The notes: generated from the letters alone by a model not told the origin. A stretch of DNA of 64,000 nucleotides from Planotetraspora kaengkrachanensis (GCF_016862895.1 NZ_BONV01000006.1:186001-250000), one strand, 5' to 3'. Positions 32,362-41,447 are shown, counted from the first letter of the stretch. A program made the numbers and translations.

Positions 32362-33261
32362 TCAGCCGGCGTCCTCGGTGAGCCGGCGCCACTCGGCGTT
32401 CGCCGCGGCGGTCCACCTGGCGTGCTGCCGCCGGAACAGGCTCGCGGCCCGGGCGCCGCTCCAGTGTGCGGGCAGCAGTTCACCGGGCAGTTCGGGATCG
32501 TCTGAAGGGAACCTGCGCCAGGAGTGCACCAGCTCGGCCACCCGCACCAGCGGATCGCGGGACGGCCGGCGCGCGAACTCGGCGAGGAACCGCTCGTAAC
32601 TTCTCTCGATGGCGTCGAGATCCCACGCCTGCCTGACCATCCCCGCCAGTTCTCCCGCCCGGTGCTCCGCGAGGAAGATCTGGGCCTCGTCGAGCACGCC
32701 CGCCTCATCGAGGACCCGTTCCGCCTCGGCCGCGCGGTCGCGATGGGTGCTGATCCACACGCCGGGAGCGGGGCTGCCGAAGCCGGCCCAGCCGAGACGG
32801 GTACGCAGCAGGTGCCGCGTCGGCCGGTCGCTCTCCGGCACCCGCGCAAGGACGAGCAGCCAGCCGCCGTCCCATTCGCGCTGCAGTCCCCGGAAGCCGT
32901 AGATGCGCTCGGCGCCATCGGTGAGCAGGCGTTCCGCGTCCGGGGTCAGGCTCCACAGCGTGCGCCGGCCCACCCGCTCCGAGGCGAGCCAGCCGTCGGC
33001 CGCGGTCCGCATCAGCGCCTGTCTGCTCGCCTTCTCCTCGACGCCCAGCCGGCCGAGCACGTCGATGAACGCCGACGTCCACGCCGATCCGCCCGAAGGC
33101 AGGACGAACTCGCCGAGCACGGTGAACAGCAGCCCCCGGGCGCTCTCCGCGCCGGCGGCGTGCCTGCGCGACACCGTGGGTGACGCGGCGGCCGTGGTTA
33201 CCGTGGTGCCCGCGCTTCCCGCGCCGGCGTCGGTCGTGGTCAGGGATGCCGGTGTCGACAC
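32362..33261 (-). CDS. PaaX-family transcriptional regulator
   Basis: This 299-aa protein has the PaaX plan: an N-terminal winged helix (LLFTVLGEFVLPSGGSAWTS, EEKASRQALMRTAADGWL, RRTLWSLTPDAERLL), then the C-terminal PaaX domain (EWDGGWLLVLARVPESDR, GFGSPAPGVWIS). PaaX proteins repress aromatic-acid catabolism and are released by an aryl-CoA. GTG at 33261 follows GAGAGG with suitable spacing; ATG at 33291 is an alternative. It is divergent from boxC, so benzoyl-CoA rather than phenylacetyl-CoA is the likely effector here. That is inferred from context. Confidence 0.85.
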   Translation of the reverse strand: MSTPASLTTTDAGAGSAGTTVTTAAASPTVSRRHAAGAESARGLLFTVLGEFVLPSGGSAWTSAFIDVLGRLGVEEKASRQALMRTAADGWLASERVGRRTLWSLTPDAERLLTDGAERIYGFRGLQREWDGGWLLVLARVPESDRPTRHLLRTRLGWAGFGSPAPGVWISTHRDRAAEAERVLDEAGVLDEAQIFLAEHRAGELAGMVRQAWDLDAIERSYERFLAEFARRPSRDPLVRVAELVHSWRRFPSDDPELPGELLPAHWSGARAASLFRRQHARWTAAANAEWRRLTEDAG

Positions 33262-33420
33262 TCGATCCTCTCCCGTCGTCCGACGCGACATTCTACGGGC
33301 GGCTGACAGCCTGTCGGAGATGTGTAGAAGTTCCCGTCAAAATGCTACAGGCGGTTGACGGATCACAAGATGAGTGTGGAGCATGAGCTGACGGTCGGCA
33401 TGGTGACGGGAGAAGGATCC

Positions 33421-35148
33421 ATGACCATCACGGCAGGGGCGTCCGGCGCGCCGGAAGACGTGCGGCCGCAGGAGGATCCCGGTCCGCGGTCGGCGGTCGG
33501 CTTCCAGACACACCCGTCGCGGTACCGCCACTGGCACCTGTCCGTCGAGGGACCGATCGCGACCCTCACCATGGACGTCGACGAGCAGGGCGGCCTCGTC
33601 CCCGGATACGAGCTGAAGCTGAACTCCTACGACCTGGGTGTGGACATCGAGCTGTACGACGCGGTGCAGCGGCTGCGGTTCGAGCACCCCGAGGTCCGCA
33701 CGGTCGTGGTGACGGGCGGCAAGGAGAAGGTCTTCTGCGCGGGCGCGAACATCCGCATGCTCGCCGCCTCGACGCACGCCTGGAAGGTGAACTTCTGCAA
33801 GTTCACCAACGAGACGCGCAACGCGATGGAGGACGCGAGCGCCCACTCGGGCCAGACCTACCTCGCCGCGCTGAACGGCACGGCGTCGGGCGGCGGCTAC
33901 GAGCTGGCCCTGGCGTGCGAGCACATCATGCTGGTCGACGACCGCTCGTCGGCGGTCTCCCTGCCGGAGTTGCCGCTGCTCGGCGTCCTCCCGGGAACCG
34001 GCGGCCTCACCCGGGTGGTCGACAAGCGCCACGTGCGGCGCGACCTCGCGGACTACTTCTCCACCAGGTCCGAGGGGGTCGGCGGCAGGAAGGCCGTGCA
34101 GTGGCGGCTCGTCGACGAGGTGGTGCCGCGCCCCAGATGGGAGGAGACGGTCGCGGAACGGGCGGCCGAGTTCGCGCGGACGTCGCCCCGCCCGCAGGAC
34201 GCGACGGGCGTCGCGCTCACCCCGCTGGACCGGACGCGGACCGCCGACCGTGTCTCCTATCGCCACGTGACCGCCGTCCTCGATCGGGACCGCGGCTGCG
34301 CGGAGATCACCGTGACCGGGCCGGACGCCGAACCGCCGCGGACCGTCGCCGGGGTACACGAGCAGGGCGCGCGATTCTGGACGCTCGCAGTCACGCGGGA
34401 GCTCGACGACCTCATCCTCGATCTGCGCACCAACGAGACCGAGCTCGGCACCTGGGTCCTGCGCACGAAGGGCGACCCGGCGCTGGTCCTCGCGTACGAC
34501 GCCCTGCTGCTCGACCACGCGGGCGACTGGCTGGTCAACGAGATCGTGCTGTACCTCAAGCGGACGCTCAAACGGCTGGACGTGACCAGCCGCAGCATCA
34601 TCGCGCTGATCGAGCCGGGCAGCTGCTTCGCCGGCTCGCTCCTGGAGCCCGCGCTGGCGGCTGACCGCTCCTATCAGCTGTCCGGTGTCTTCGAGGAGGG
34701 GGATCCCGCCGCCGAGCCGGCCACGGTCACCGTCGGGCCGATGAACCTGGGGCCGCTCCCCATGGGCAACGGCCTCACCCGCCTCGGCACGAGGTTCTGG
34801 GGCGACGCCGACGCGCTCGCCGCGGCCACGGCGAACGCGGGGGAGGCGCTGGAGGCCGAGGACGCCGAGCGGCTCGGGCTGGTCACGTTCGCCCCCGACG
34901 ACATCGACTGGGCGGACGAGGTGCGCATGGCCATCGAGGAACGGGCCAGCTTCAGCCCGGACGCGCTCACCGGCCTGGAGGCCAACTACCGCTTCGCCGG
35001 TCCGGAGACGGTCGAGACCAAGATCTTCGGTCGTCTCGCCGCGTGGCAGAACTGGATCTTCTACCGCCCCAACGCCTCCGGCCCCGACGGCGCGCTGCGC
35101 AAGTTCGGCACCGGACAGCGCGCCGACTTCGACAAGAAGCGAGTGTGA
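33421..35148 (+). CDS. boxC: Benzoyl-CoA-dihydrodiol lyase (2,3-epoxybenzoyl-CoA dihydrolase) BoxC
   Basis: This 575-aa crotonase-superfamily enzyme opens the 2,3-epoxybenzoyl-CoA ring with two waters to give 3,4-dehydroadipyl-CoA semialdehyde and formate. Landmarks are HPSRYRHWHLSVEGPIATL, PGYELKLNSYDLGVDIELYD, KVFCAGANIRMLA, NGTASGGGYELALACEH and EPGSCFAGSLLEPALAADR. Length matches known BoxC (about 555 aa). ATG at 33421 follows AAGGA; upstream in-frame starts exist but lack similarity. Its stop overlaps boxB, so lyase and epoxidase are co-translated. Confidence 0.94.
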   Translation: MTITAGASGAPEDVRPQEDPGPRSAVGFQTHPSRYRHWHLSVEGPIATLTMDVDEQGGLVPGYELKLNSYDLGVDIELYDAVQRLRFEHPEVRTVVVTGGKEKVFCAGANIRMLAASTHAWKVNFCKFTNETRNAMEDASAHSGQTYLAALNGTASGGGYELALACEHIMLVDDRSSAVSLPELPLLGVLPGTGGLTRVVDKRHVRRDLADYFSTRSEGVGGRKAVQWRLVDEVVPRPRWEETVAERAAEFARTSPRPQDATGVALTPLDRTRTADRVSYRHVTAVLDRDRGCAEITVTGPDAEPPRTVAGVHEQGARFWTLAVTRELDDLILDLRTNETELGTWVLRTKGDPALVLAYDALLLDHAGDWLVNEIVLYLKRTLKRLDVTSRSIIALIEPGSCFAGSLLEPALAADRSYQLSGVFEEGDPAAEPATVTVGPMNLGPLPMGNGLTRLGTRFWGDADALAAATANAGEALEAEDAERLGLVTFAPDDIDWADEVRMAIEERASFSPDALTGLEANYRFAGPETVETKIFGRLAAWQNWIFYRPNASGPDGALRKFGTGQRADFDKKRV

Positions 35149-36572
35149 CGCCGTTGCCCGCCCCCGCCGACTATTCCGAGAAGATCCCCAACAACGTCGA
35201 TCTGCACGAGGACCGCCGGTTGCAGCGCGCCCTCGAGTCCTGGCAGCCCAACTTCCTCACCTGGTGGGAGTCGATGGGCCCCACGCTCCCCACCGAGGAC
35301 GTCTACCTGCGCACGGCCGTGAACGTCGGACGCGAGGGGTGGGCCCACTTCGGGCACGTCGCGATGAGGGACTACCGCTGGGGCATCTTCCTCGCCGAAC
35401 GCGACCGCGACCGGCGCATCGCCTTCGGGCAGCACCGGGGCGAGCCCGTGTGGCAGAAGGTGCCGGGGGAGTACCGCGCCGACCTGCGGCGCCTGATCGT
35501 CATCCAGGGCGACACCGAACCGGCGTCCGTGGAGCAGCAGCGCAACCTCGGCGCCACCGCGCCCAGCCTCTACGACATGCGCAACCTGTTCCAGGTCAAC
35601 GTCGAGGAGGGCCGTCACCTGTGGGCGATGGTCTACCTGCTGCACGCGTACTTCGGCAGGGAGGGCCGCGAGGAGGCCGAGGAACTGCTGCACCGCAACT
35701 CCGGCAGCGAGGAGTCCCCCCGCATCCTCGGGGCGTTCAACGAGGAGACCCCGGACTGGCTGTCCTTCTTCATGTTCACCTACTTCACCGACCGGGACGG
35801 GAAGTACCAGCTCGGCACCCTCAAGGAGAGCGCGTTCGACCCGCTGTCGCGCACGTGCGAGTTCATGCTCAAGGAGGAGTCGCACCACATGTTCGTCGGC
35901 ACGACCGGCGTCGACCGCGTCGTCGAGCGGACCGCGCAGCTCATGCTGGAGCACGACACCGACGACGTCGGCGGCCTCGGCGGCATCCCGCTGAACGTGA
36001 TCCAGAAGTACCTGAACTTCCACTACTCGGTGTCGCTCGACCTGTTCGGGTCGGAGACCTCGACCAACGTGGCCAACTACTTCACCGCCGGGCTGAAGGG
36101 GCGCTGGTCGGAGGAGCGCCGCCGCGACGACCACCGCCTGACCGACGACTCGATCATGGTGGACGCGGTCGTCGACGGCCGCATCGGCCAGACAGAGGTG
36201 TCCGCGCTCGTCGGGCTGAACAGCGACCTGCGCCGCGAATACATCCGCGACTGCCAGAACGGCGTCAACCGGTGGAACCGCATCCTGGAGGAGGCCGGGT
36301 TGCCGCAGCGGCTCCGCCTGCCGCACACCGCGTTCAACCGGCGGGTCGGCGCGTTCTCCGGAATCGAGGTCACCCCCGAGGGGGAGGTGCTCCCGGCAGA
36401 GGAGTGGGAACGGCGCAAGGGCGCCTGGCTGCCGACGGACGTCGACAAGACCCACGTCCGCTCGCTGATGCGGCCGGTGCACGAGCGGGGGAAGATCGCG
36501 GCCTGGATCGCGCCGCCGCGTCAGGGAATCAACGGCAAGCCGTTCGACTACGACTACGTCCACCTCGCCTGA
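35145..36572 (+). CDS. boxB: Benzoyl-CoA 2,3-epoxidase subunit BoxB
   Basis: This 475-aa di-iron oxygenase epoxidises benzoyl-CoA with O2. It has the family N-terminus (YSEKIPNNVDLHEDRRLQRALE, abbreviated) and carboxylate/histidine iron ligands in NVEEGRHLWAMVY and KEESHHMFVG. Further landmarks are FFMFTYFTDRDGKYQL and QKYLNFHYSVSLDLFGSE. The GTG start at 35145 overlaps the boxC stop by four bases and gives the family's usual length (about 473 aa). Its reductase BoxA is not encoded nearby and must be supplied from elsewhere or by another reductase. Confidence 0.94.
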   Translation: MTPLPAPADYSEKIPNNVDLHEDRRLQRALESWQPNFLTWWESMGPTLPTEDVYLRTAVNVGREGWAHFGHVAMRDYRWGIFLAERDRDRRIAFGQHRGEPVWQKVPGEYRADLRRLIVIQGDTEPASVEQQRNLGATAPSLYDMRNLFQVNVEEGRHLWAMVYLLHAYFGREGREEAEELLHRNSGSEESPRILGAFNEETPDWLSFFMFTYFTDRDGKYQLGTLKESAFDPLSRTCEFMLKEESHHMFVGTTGVDRVVERTAQLMLEHDTDDVGGLGGIPLNVIQKYLNFHYSVSLDLFGSETSTNVANYFTAGLKGRWSEERRRDDHRLTDDSIMVDAVVDGRIGQTEVSALVGLNSDLRREYIRDCQNGVNRWNRILEEAGLPQRLRLPHTAFNRRVGAFSGIEVTPEGEVLPAEEWERRKGAWLPTDVDKTHVRSLMRPVHERGKIAAWIAPPRQGINGKPFDYDYVHLA

Positions 36573-36588
36573 AGCCGGACGGTGCGCA

Positions 36589-38169
36589 ATGACCGATCTG
36601 TTCAACGCCTGCACGTACCTGCTCGACCGGCACGTCGACCGCGGAGACGGCGAGCGCCTGGCGCTGACCGGCGAGCAGGGAGACGTCAGCTACGCCCAGT
36701 TGCACGACCGGGTCCGGCGCACCGCCGCCGGGCTGCGCCGCATCGGCCTGCTGCCCGAGCAGCGGCTGCTGATGTTCATGGCGGACTCGCCCGACTTCGT
36801 CGTGGTGTTCCTCGCCGCCCTGCGCATCGGCGCCGTACCCGTGCCGGTCTCCACGATGTCGCGCGCCGGCGACCTGGCCGAGTTGCTCCGCGACTCCCGC
36901 GCGCGATTACTGGCGTTCTCGCCGGAATACGCCGAGGTCGCCGTGGCGGCCGCCGCGGACGCCCCGGAACTGACCGGACTCCTCGTCCGGGAGGCCGCCT
37001 CCGTGGTCGGGGCCGCCGGCCTCCCCGTGCACCTTCTCGGCGACCTCGCGGCCGGCGACGCCGGTGACGTGGTCTACCCGGCCGGCGCGGACTCGCCGGC
37101 CTTCTGGCTCTACACGTCCGGGACCACGGGGACTCCGAAGGCCGCGATGCACCGGCACGGATCCATCCGCGTGGTGTGCGAGACCTACGGCAGCCAGGTC
37201 CTCGGCATCCGCCCCGGCGACCGGTGCCTGTCGGCGGCCAAGGCGTTCTTCGCGTACGGGCTGGGGAACTCGGTGCTCTTCCCCCTGGCGGCCGGCGCGT
37301 CCGCGATCCTCGAGGCCGCGCCCTCACGGCCCGACACGCTGGCTGCGCGCGCCCGGGAGCACGGCGCGACGCTGTTCTTCGCCGGGCCGACGTTCTTCGC
37401 GAACATGTTGCGCGCGGGCCTGCCGCAGGACGCGCTGGGCGGGGTACGGCTCTGCGCCTCGGCGGGCGAGGCCCTGCCCGCCGCCCTCTACCAGCGGTGG
37501 ACGTCGCACTTCGGCGTCGACATCCTGGACGGCATCGGTATGACGGAGATGTTGCACATCTTCCTGTCCAACCGCGCGGGCGCCGTACGCGCGGGCACGA
37601 CGGGCGTCGCGGTGCCCGGCTACGACCTGCGCATCCTCGACGACGAGGGCCGGGAGGCGCCGGTCGGCACCCCGGGGACGCTGTTCGTCCGCGGCGAGTC
37701 CACCGCCACCGGATACTGGTCGCGCTACGCGGCCTCCCGGCAGGTCTTCCAGGGCGAGTGGCTGCGCACCGGCGACACCTACGTCCGGGACGCCGACGGC
37801 TACTACACCTGCCTCGGCCGTACCGGAGACATGCTCAAGGCGAGCGGGATCTGGGTCTCGCCCGCCGAGGTCGAGAACCGGCTGCTCGCGCACGAGGCGG
37901 TCGCCCAAGCGGTCGTCGTCGCCGCGCGCGACGGCGACGGCCTGGAAAAACCCGTCGCGTACGTCGTGCTGAGCGAGGGGCGTACGGCGGGTGCGATCGA
38001 GCTGATCGAGTTCTGCCGCGCGGGCCTGCCGTCGTTCAAACGCCCACGCAAGATCGTCTTCGTCGACGGCTATCCCACCACGGCGACCGGCAAGATCCGC
38101 CGTGTCGAGTTGCGGGCCATGGCCGCCGAGGTGCTGCTCGACCCGGCCGAGGAGGTCACGCTGTCGTGA
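36589..38169 (+). CDS. bclA: Benzoate-CoA ligase
   Basis: This 526-aa member of the acyl-adenylate synthetase family activates benzoate to benzoyl-CoA with ATP. Motifs are FWLYTSGTTGTPKAAMH (P-loop), AKAFFAYGLGNSVLFPL, DGIGMTEMLHIFLSN and the C-terminal hinge and lysine (YYTCLGRTGDMLK, PTTATGKIRR). The sequence pattern after the P-loop (HGSIRVVCETYG, then KAFFAYG) is that of benzoate-CoA ligases rather than fatty-acid ligases. It lies 16 bp after boxB and supplies its substrate. Confidence 0.9.
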   Translation: MTDLFNACTYLLDRHVDRGDGERLALTGEQGDVSYAQLHDRVRRTAAGLRRIGLLPEQRLLMFMADSPDFVVVFLAALRIGAVPVPVSTMSRAGDLAELLRDSRARLLAFSPEYAEVAVAAAADAPELTGLLVREAASVVGAAGLPVHLLGDLAAGDAGDVVYPAGADSPAFWLYTSGTTGTPKAAMHRHGSIRVVCETYGSQVLGIRPGDRCLSAAKAFFAYGLGNSVLFPLAAGASAILEAAPSRPDTLAARAREHGATLFFAGPTFFANMLRAGLPQDALGGVRLCASAGEALPAALYQRWTSHFGVDILDGIGMTEMLHIFLSNRAGAVRAGTTGVAVPGYDLRILDDEGREAPVGTPGTLFVRGESTATGYWSRYAASRQVFQGEWLRTGDTYVRDADGYYTCLGRTGDMLKASGIWVSPAEVENRLLAHEAVAQAVVVAARDGDGLEKPVAYVVLSEGRTAGAIELIEFCRAGLPSFKRPRKIVFVDGYPTTATGKIRRVELRAMAAEVLLDPAEEVTLS

Positions 38170-38212
38170 ACGTCACAGGAGCCCGTCCCGCCGGCTTGGT
38201 CGAGGTGCGCTG

Positions 38213-39073
38213 ATGCTCGACGGCCGTCCGCTCGTCGACGTCCACCTGCACGCCGCGCGGCTGCCCACCCTGAAGCCGGCGTGGCGGCAGTGGGCGCACG
38301 ACTTCGGCGGGACGCCGGTGCTCGAGCGCGTCTACGACGCGGAGGGCGCCGTCGACCCCGTGCGGTTCGACGCGTACCTCGAGGAAGAAAGGGTCGACAT
38401 CGCCCTGGTGCTGGCGGAGTACAGCCCCAAGGTCACCGGGATCCAGCCGATCGAGGACCTGCTGCCGCTGACCGGGCACAACCCCGGCCGCGTGCGCGCG
38501 ATCGCGAACGTCAACCCGCATCTCCACTATCCCGTGGAGGAGGAGCTCCAGCGCCAGATCGAGCTGGGGGCGGTCGCATGCAAGATCCACCCGGTGCACG
38601 CGGGCGTGGCCGCGAACGACCGGTCGCTGTATCCCGCCTACGAGTTGTGCCAGTCGCTCGGCATCCCGCTCGTCGTGCACTGCGGCACGAGCATCTTCCC
38701 CGGCTCGTCCAATTCCTTCGCCGACCCGATCCATCTGGACGACGTGCTGCGGGACTTCCGCCGGTTGAACATCGCGCTCGCGCACGGCGGCCGCGGCTGG
38801 TGGTACGACGCGGCGGCGTTCATGGCGCTGTCCGACGAGCGGGTCTGGATCGAGTTGTCCGGCCTGCCCCCGTCACGGCTTCGGGAGTACTACGCGAGGC
38901 ACAACTGGGACCGGCTCGTCCGCCGGATGATCTTCGGCACGGACTGGCCCGGCATCCCGGGGATAGCGAAGAACGCCCGGGCGATCGCCGCGCTGTGCCC
39001 GGACGAGGAGACCGCCGCCCTCGTCCTCGCCGGAAACGCCGTCCGCGTCTACAACCTCAAACCCACGTGGTGA
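38213..39073 (+). CDS. Amidohydrolase-family (amidohydrolase 2 type) metal-dependent hydrolase
   Basis: This 286-aa TIM-barrel protein of the ACMSD/LigW-like amidohydrolase group has the metal-site HxH near the N-terminus (LVDVHLHAARLP), CKIHPVHAG, PLVVHCGTSIFPG, LNIALAHGGRG and the terminal Asp in IFGTDWPGI. Such enzymes decarboxylate or hydrolyse ring-derived acids. It closes the box operon (44 bp after the ligase, with GAGG before the ATG). A hydrolytic or decarboxylating side step of aromatic catabolism is likely but not defined. The stop codon lies inside the first unit of a downstream repeat. Confidence 0.83.
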   Translation: MLDGRPLVDVHLHAARLPTLKPAWRQWAHDFGGTPVLERVYDAEGAVDPVRFDAYLEEERVDIALVLAEYSPKVTGIQPIEDLLPLTGHNPGRVRAIANVNPHLHYPVEEELQRQIELGAVACKIHPVHAGVAANDRSLYPAYELCQSLGIPLVVHCGTSIFPGSSNSFADPIHLDDVLRDFRRLNIALAHGGRGWWYDAAAFMALSDERVWIELSGLPPSRLREYYARHNWDRLVRRMIFGTDWPGIPGIAKNARAIAALCPDEETAALVLAGNAVRVYNLKPTW

Positions 39074-39237
39074 TCACGCCCAGCCACACATGTGGTGATC
39101 GCGCGCAGCCGCACACATGTGGTGATCATGCACAGGTTCGCGGATCGGCGGCCTGGGCTGCGTCGACGCATGTGGTGATCATGCGCAAATTCGTAGGAGT
39201 ACACGTCTACCTGCGGCGACGCCTGTCGTGATCATGC
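39066..39237. repeat. Degenerate short direct repeat array (core TGTGGTGATCATGC)
   Basis: Five copies of a 14-bp core start at 39066, 39091, 39118, 39171 and 39224. The third is exact TGTGGTGATCATGC; the others differ at one to three positions. Steps are 25, 27, 53 and 53 bp, so the last two equal two periods each. The first copy contains the amidohydrolase stop codon (TGGTGATC). The array occupies most of the 311-bp gap before the next gene; no coding frame uses it convincingly. Confidence 0.75.
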
Positions 39238-39348
39238 ACGATGCATGCCGACGCGCGTACGGCTTGGCCGTGTCGGCCGCATGACGCACGACCTCTGTGC
39301 CGCCAGATGCCCTCGCGAGGGGGATTGCCGCCTGCGGGGGCACGGGCC

Positions 39349-39370
39349 GGCCCGGTGATGACACCGGGCC
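39349..39370 (-). terminator. Hairpin downstream of the His-rich secreted protein gene
   Basis: GGCCCGGTG (39349-39357) pairs perfectly with CACCGGGCC (39362-39370) around ATGA, 14 bp after the stop of the reverse-strand gene. It can also stop readthrough from the box operon. Confidence 0.72.
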
Positions 39371-39384
39371 GGCGGCCCGATGGG

Positions 39385-39897
39385 TCAGTGCCCGTGGCCC
39401 GAGTGGCCGTTGTCGTGATGGTCGTCCTTGCCGTCGTGGCCGTTGTCATGACCCCTTCCGTCATGACCCTTGCCGTCGTGCCCGTTGCCGTGCCCGTTGC
39501 CGTGCCCGTTGTCGTGGCCGTGGTCGTCGCGGCCGTGGTGCCAGTCGCGGGAGAAGTCCCGCTTGTTCAGGTCGTGCTGCCGGGCGTAGGAGGTCGAAAC
39601 GGCCTTCCACTTGCCGCCGGTCCACCGGTAGAACTTGTTTCCGTCGAAGCGGTAGTGCACGCCGTGGCCGGAGCTGTACCAGTCGCCGTGGCCGTTGTAG
39701 CGGTACCACCACCGCGTGCCGTCCCAGCGCTGAGTGTTGCTGTTGTGCCGCACCGTCTGATGGCTCGCGGAGACGGTGGCGTGGCTGACGCTCTCGACCG
39801 TGGCCGCAGAGGCGGCTCCGCTCGTGGCGAAGACGACCCCTCCTGTGACCGCCAAGGTAGCCGCCGCGGTCGCGAGGCGCCGAGTGATCTTGCTCAT
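39385..39897 (-). CDS. Secreted protein with His/Asp/Gly/Asn-rich C-terminal tail
   Basis: This 170-aa exported protein has a signal peptide (ITRRLATAAATLAVTGGVVFATSGAASA, cleavage after ASA near residue 31). A short Trp/Tyr-rich domain follows (RWDGTRWWYRYNGHGDWY, FDGNKFYRWTGGKWKAV). From about residue 120 to the end it is built of HGHDNGHG- and HDGKGHD-type repeats with roughly 20 histidines, a pattern of metal-binding tails. I do not recognise the globular part. It is a monocistronic gene with its own terminator; a metal-linked operator upstream was not found. Confidence 0.82.
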   Translation of the reverse strand: MSKITRRLATAAATLAVTGGVVFATSGAASAATVESVSHATVSASHQTVRHNSNTQRWDGTRWWYRYNGHGDWYSSGHGVHYRFDGNKFYRWTGGKWKAVSTSYARQHDLNKRDFSRDWHHGRDDHGHDNGHGNGHGNGHDGKGHDGRGHDNGHDGKDDHHDNGHSGHGH

Positions 39898-40226
39898 GGT
39901 CTTTCCCCCTGGTGAGCACGCGGGTCCGGTGGTTCCAGACGTTGCACGTGCTCTCTGTTACGCCTGTGTTAACCGGGCACGGCCGGGGTCAATTCCAATT
40001 CATCCCATGATGTGATGATCGTCACGAATGCGTAGCTTTTACCTTTTTGGGGGAATTCGATCGTCGGCGGGAGCGGGCCGCCGTCCATCGCGGCGATCTT
40101 GGCATCGCCGACAAATCTCCGGCGACTTTTTCGTCGATCAGATCATCTGTCCGGCCCGGCGAGCCCTGGCAGCGTTGTACGGGGAGCACCCGGCAGGGGC
40201 GTCTCCCGGTACGGAAGGAGTCGTCG

Positions 40227-41447
40227 ATGAGAGACGGTATGAACGCCGGCGTGTCGGTCACCGGGCTCGGCGCCACCACGCCGCTGGGCGGAGACGTGGC
40301 CTCCACGTGGGGCGGCATGCTGGACGGACGTTCCGGCATCACCCTGGTGGAGGAGGACTGGGCGGCGGACCTGCCCGTCCGCATCGCCGGCCGGATGCGG
40401 GTCGATCCCGCGGAGGTGCTGGGCCGGGTGCCCGCCCGGCGGCTGGACCGCTGCCAGCAGGCCGCGCTCGTCGCCGCGCGCGAGGCGTGGGCCGACGCCG
40501 GCGCCCCCCAGGTCGAGCCGGAGCGGCTGGCCGTCGTGATCGGCACGGGGGTCGGCGGGGTGCTGACCACGCTCGCCCAGGACGACCTCATGGAGGATTC
40601 CGGCCCGCGGAAGGTCTCGCCGTACACGGTGCCGATGCTGATGCCCAACGGCCCCGCGGCCGTGGTCAGCATCGAGTTCGGCGCCCGTGGTGGAGCCCAC
40701 ACGCCGGTGAGCGCGTGCGCCTCGGGAGCGGAGGCGATCGCCATGGGTCTGGACCTCATCCGCCTCGGCCGTGCGGACGTGGTGATCGCGGGTGGCGCGG
40801 AGGCGTGTGTACATCCGCTCACCCTCGCCGGATTCGCCCAGGCCAGGGCCTTGTCCAGGCGCAACGACGCACCCGAGGAGGCCTCCCGCCCGTTCGACTC
40901 CGGGCGCGACGGATTCGTCCTCGGCGAGGGTGCGGCCCTGGTGGTCCTCGAACGTGAGGAGTTCGCCGCCGCCCGCGGGGCCCGGGTGCACGCCACGCTG
41001 GCGGGCGCGGGCACCACGTCGGACGCCCACCACATCACCGCCGCGGACGCGGCCGGCCAGGTGCGCGCGATGAGAACGGCCCTGGCGTCGGCGGGGCTGG
41101 ACCCGATCGACATCGGTCACGTGAACGCCCACGCCACGTCGACTCCGACCGGCGACCTCACGGAGACCCTCTCGATCACCGAGGCGCTGGGAACCCATCC
41201 GGCGATCACCGCCACCAAGTCGATGACCGGGCACATGTGCGGGGCGGCGGGGGCCATGGGCGCGGTCGCCGCGATCCTCGCCATCCGGGACGGGGTGGTC
41301 CCGGCGGTCCGGAACCTGGCCGACCTCGACCCCCAGATCAAGCTCGACATCGTCACCGGGAGTCCCCGCCAGGGCCGGTGGAGGGCGGCGGTGGCCAACT
41401 CCTTCGGATTCGGCGGGCACAACGCGTCCCTCGCGTTCACCGTGTGA
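40227..41447 (+). CDS. fabF: Stand-alone beta-ketoacyl-ACP synthase II (FabF-type)
   Basis: This 406-aa condensing enzyme elongates acyl-ACP with malonyl-ACP. The catalytic triad is present: Cys164 in VSACASGAEA, His in NAHATSTPTGD and His in SMTGHMCGAAG; the last segment reads NSFGFGGHNASLAF. GGAAGGAG lies six bases before the ATG at 40227, so an upstream in-frame extension is rejected. No ACP, ketoreductase or malonyltransferase gene adjoins it. It may be an extra FabF supporting membrane lipid changes or may act as a drug-insensitive copy. The 329-bp gap before it shows only a short inverted repeat (CGGCGAT/ATCGCCG, 40091-40110). Confidence 0.88.
   Translation: MRDGMNAGVSVTGLGATTPLGGDVASTWGGMLDGRSGITLVEEDWAADLPVRIAGRMRVDPAEVLGRVPARRLDRCQQAALVAAREAWADAGAPQVEPERLAVVIGTGVGGVLTTLAQDDLMEDSGPRKVSPYTVPMLMPNGPAAVVSIEFGARGGAHTPVSACASGAEAIAMGLDLIRLGRADVVIAGGAEACVHPLTLAGFAQARALSRRNDAPEEASRPFDSGRDGFVLGEGAALVVLEREEFAAARGARVHATLAGAGTTSDAHHITAADAAGQVRAMRTALASAGLDPIDIGHVNAHATSTPTGDLTETLSITEALGTHPAITATKSMTGHMCGAAGAMGAVAAILAIRDGVVPAVRNLADLDPQIKLDIVTGSPRQGRWRAAVANSFGFGGHNASLAFTV

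Noticed and set aside
30087-32918. A 943-codon antisense open frame across the second secreted enzyme, and similar long antisense frames elsewhere (for example 50413-53520).
   Set aside because: They mirror real genes in very GC-rich DNA, where stops are rare in the antisense frames. Their translations are Arg/Gly/Val-rich and carry no domain.
38166-38213. A 15-codon frame (GTG to TGA) between the benzoate-CoA ligase and amidohydrolase genes.
   Set aside because: It has no ribosome site of its own and no reason to be conserved. Translation of the gap may simply couple the two genes.
39066-39237. CRISPR array.
   Set aside because: The repeat unit is only 14 bp and degenerate, steps are irregular (25, 27, 53, 53 bp), and no cas genes are near.
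40227-41447. FabF-type gene as part of a polyketide or type II synthase cluster.
   Set aside because: There is no chain-length factor, ACP, ketoreductase or tailoring gene beside it, and the sequence is a plain KAS II.
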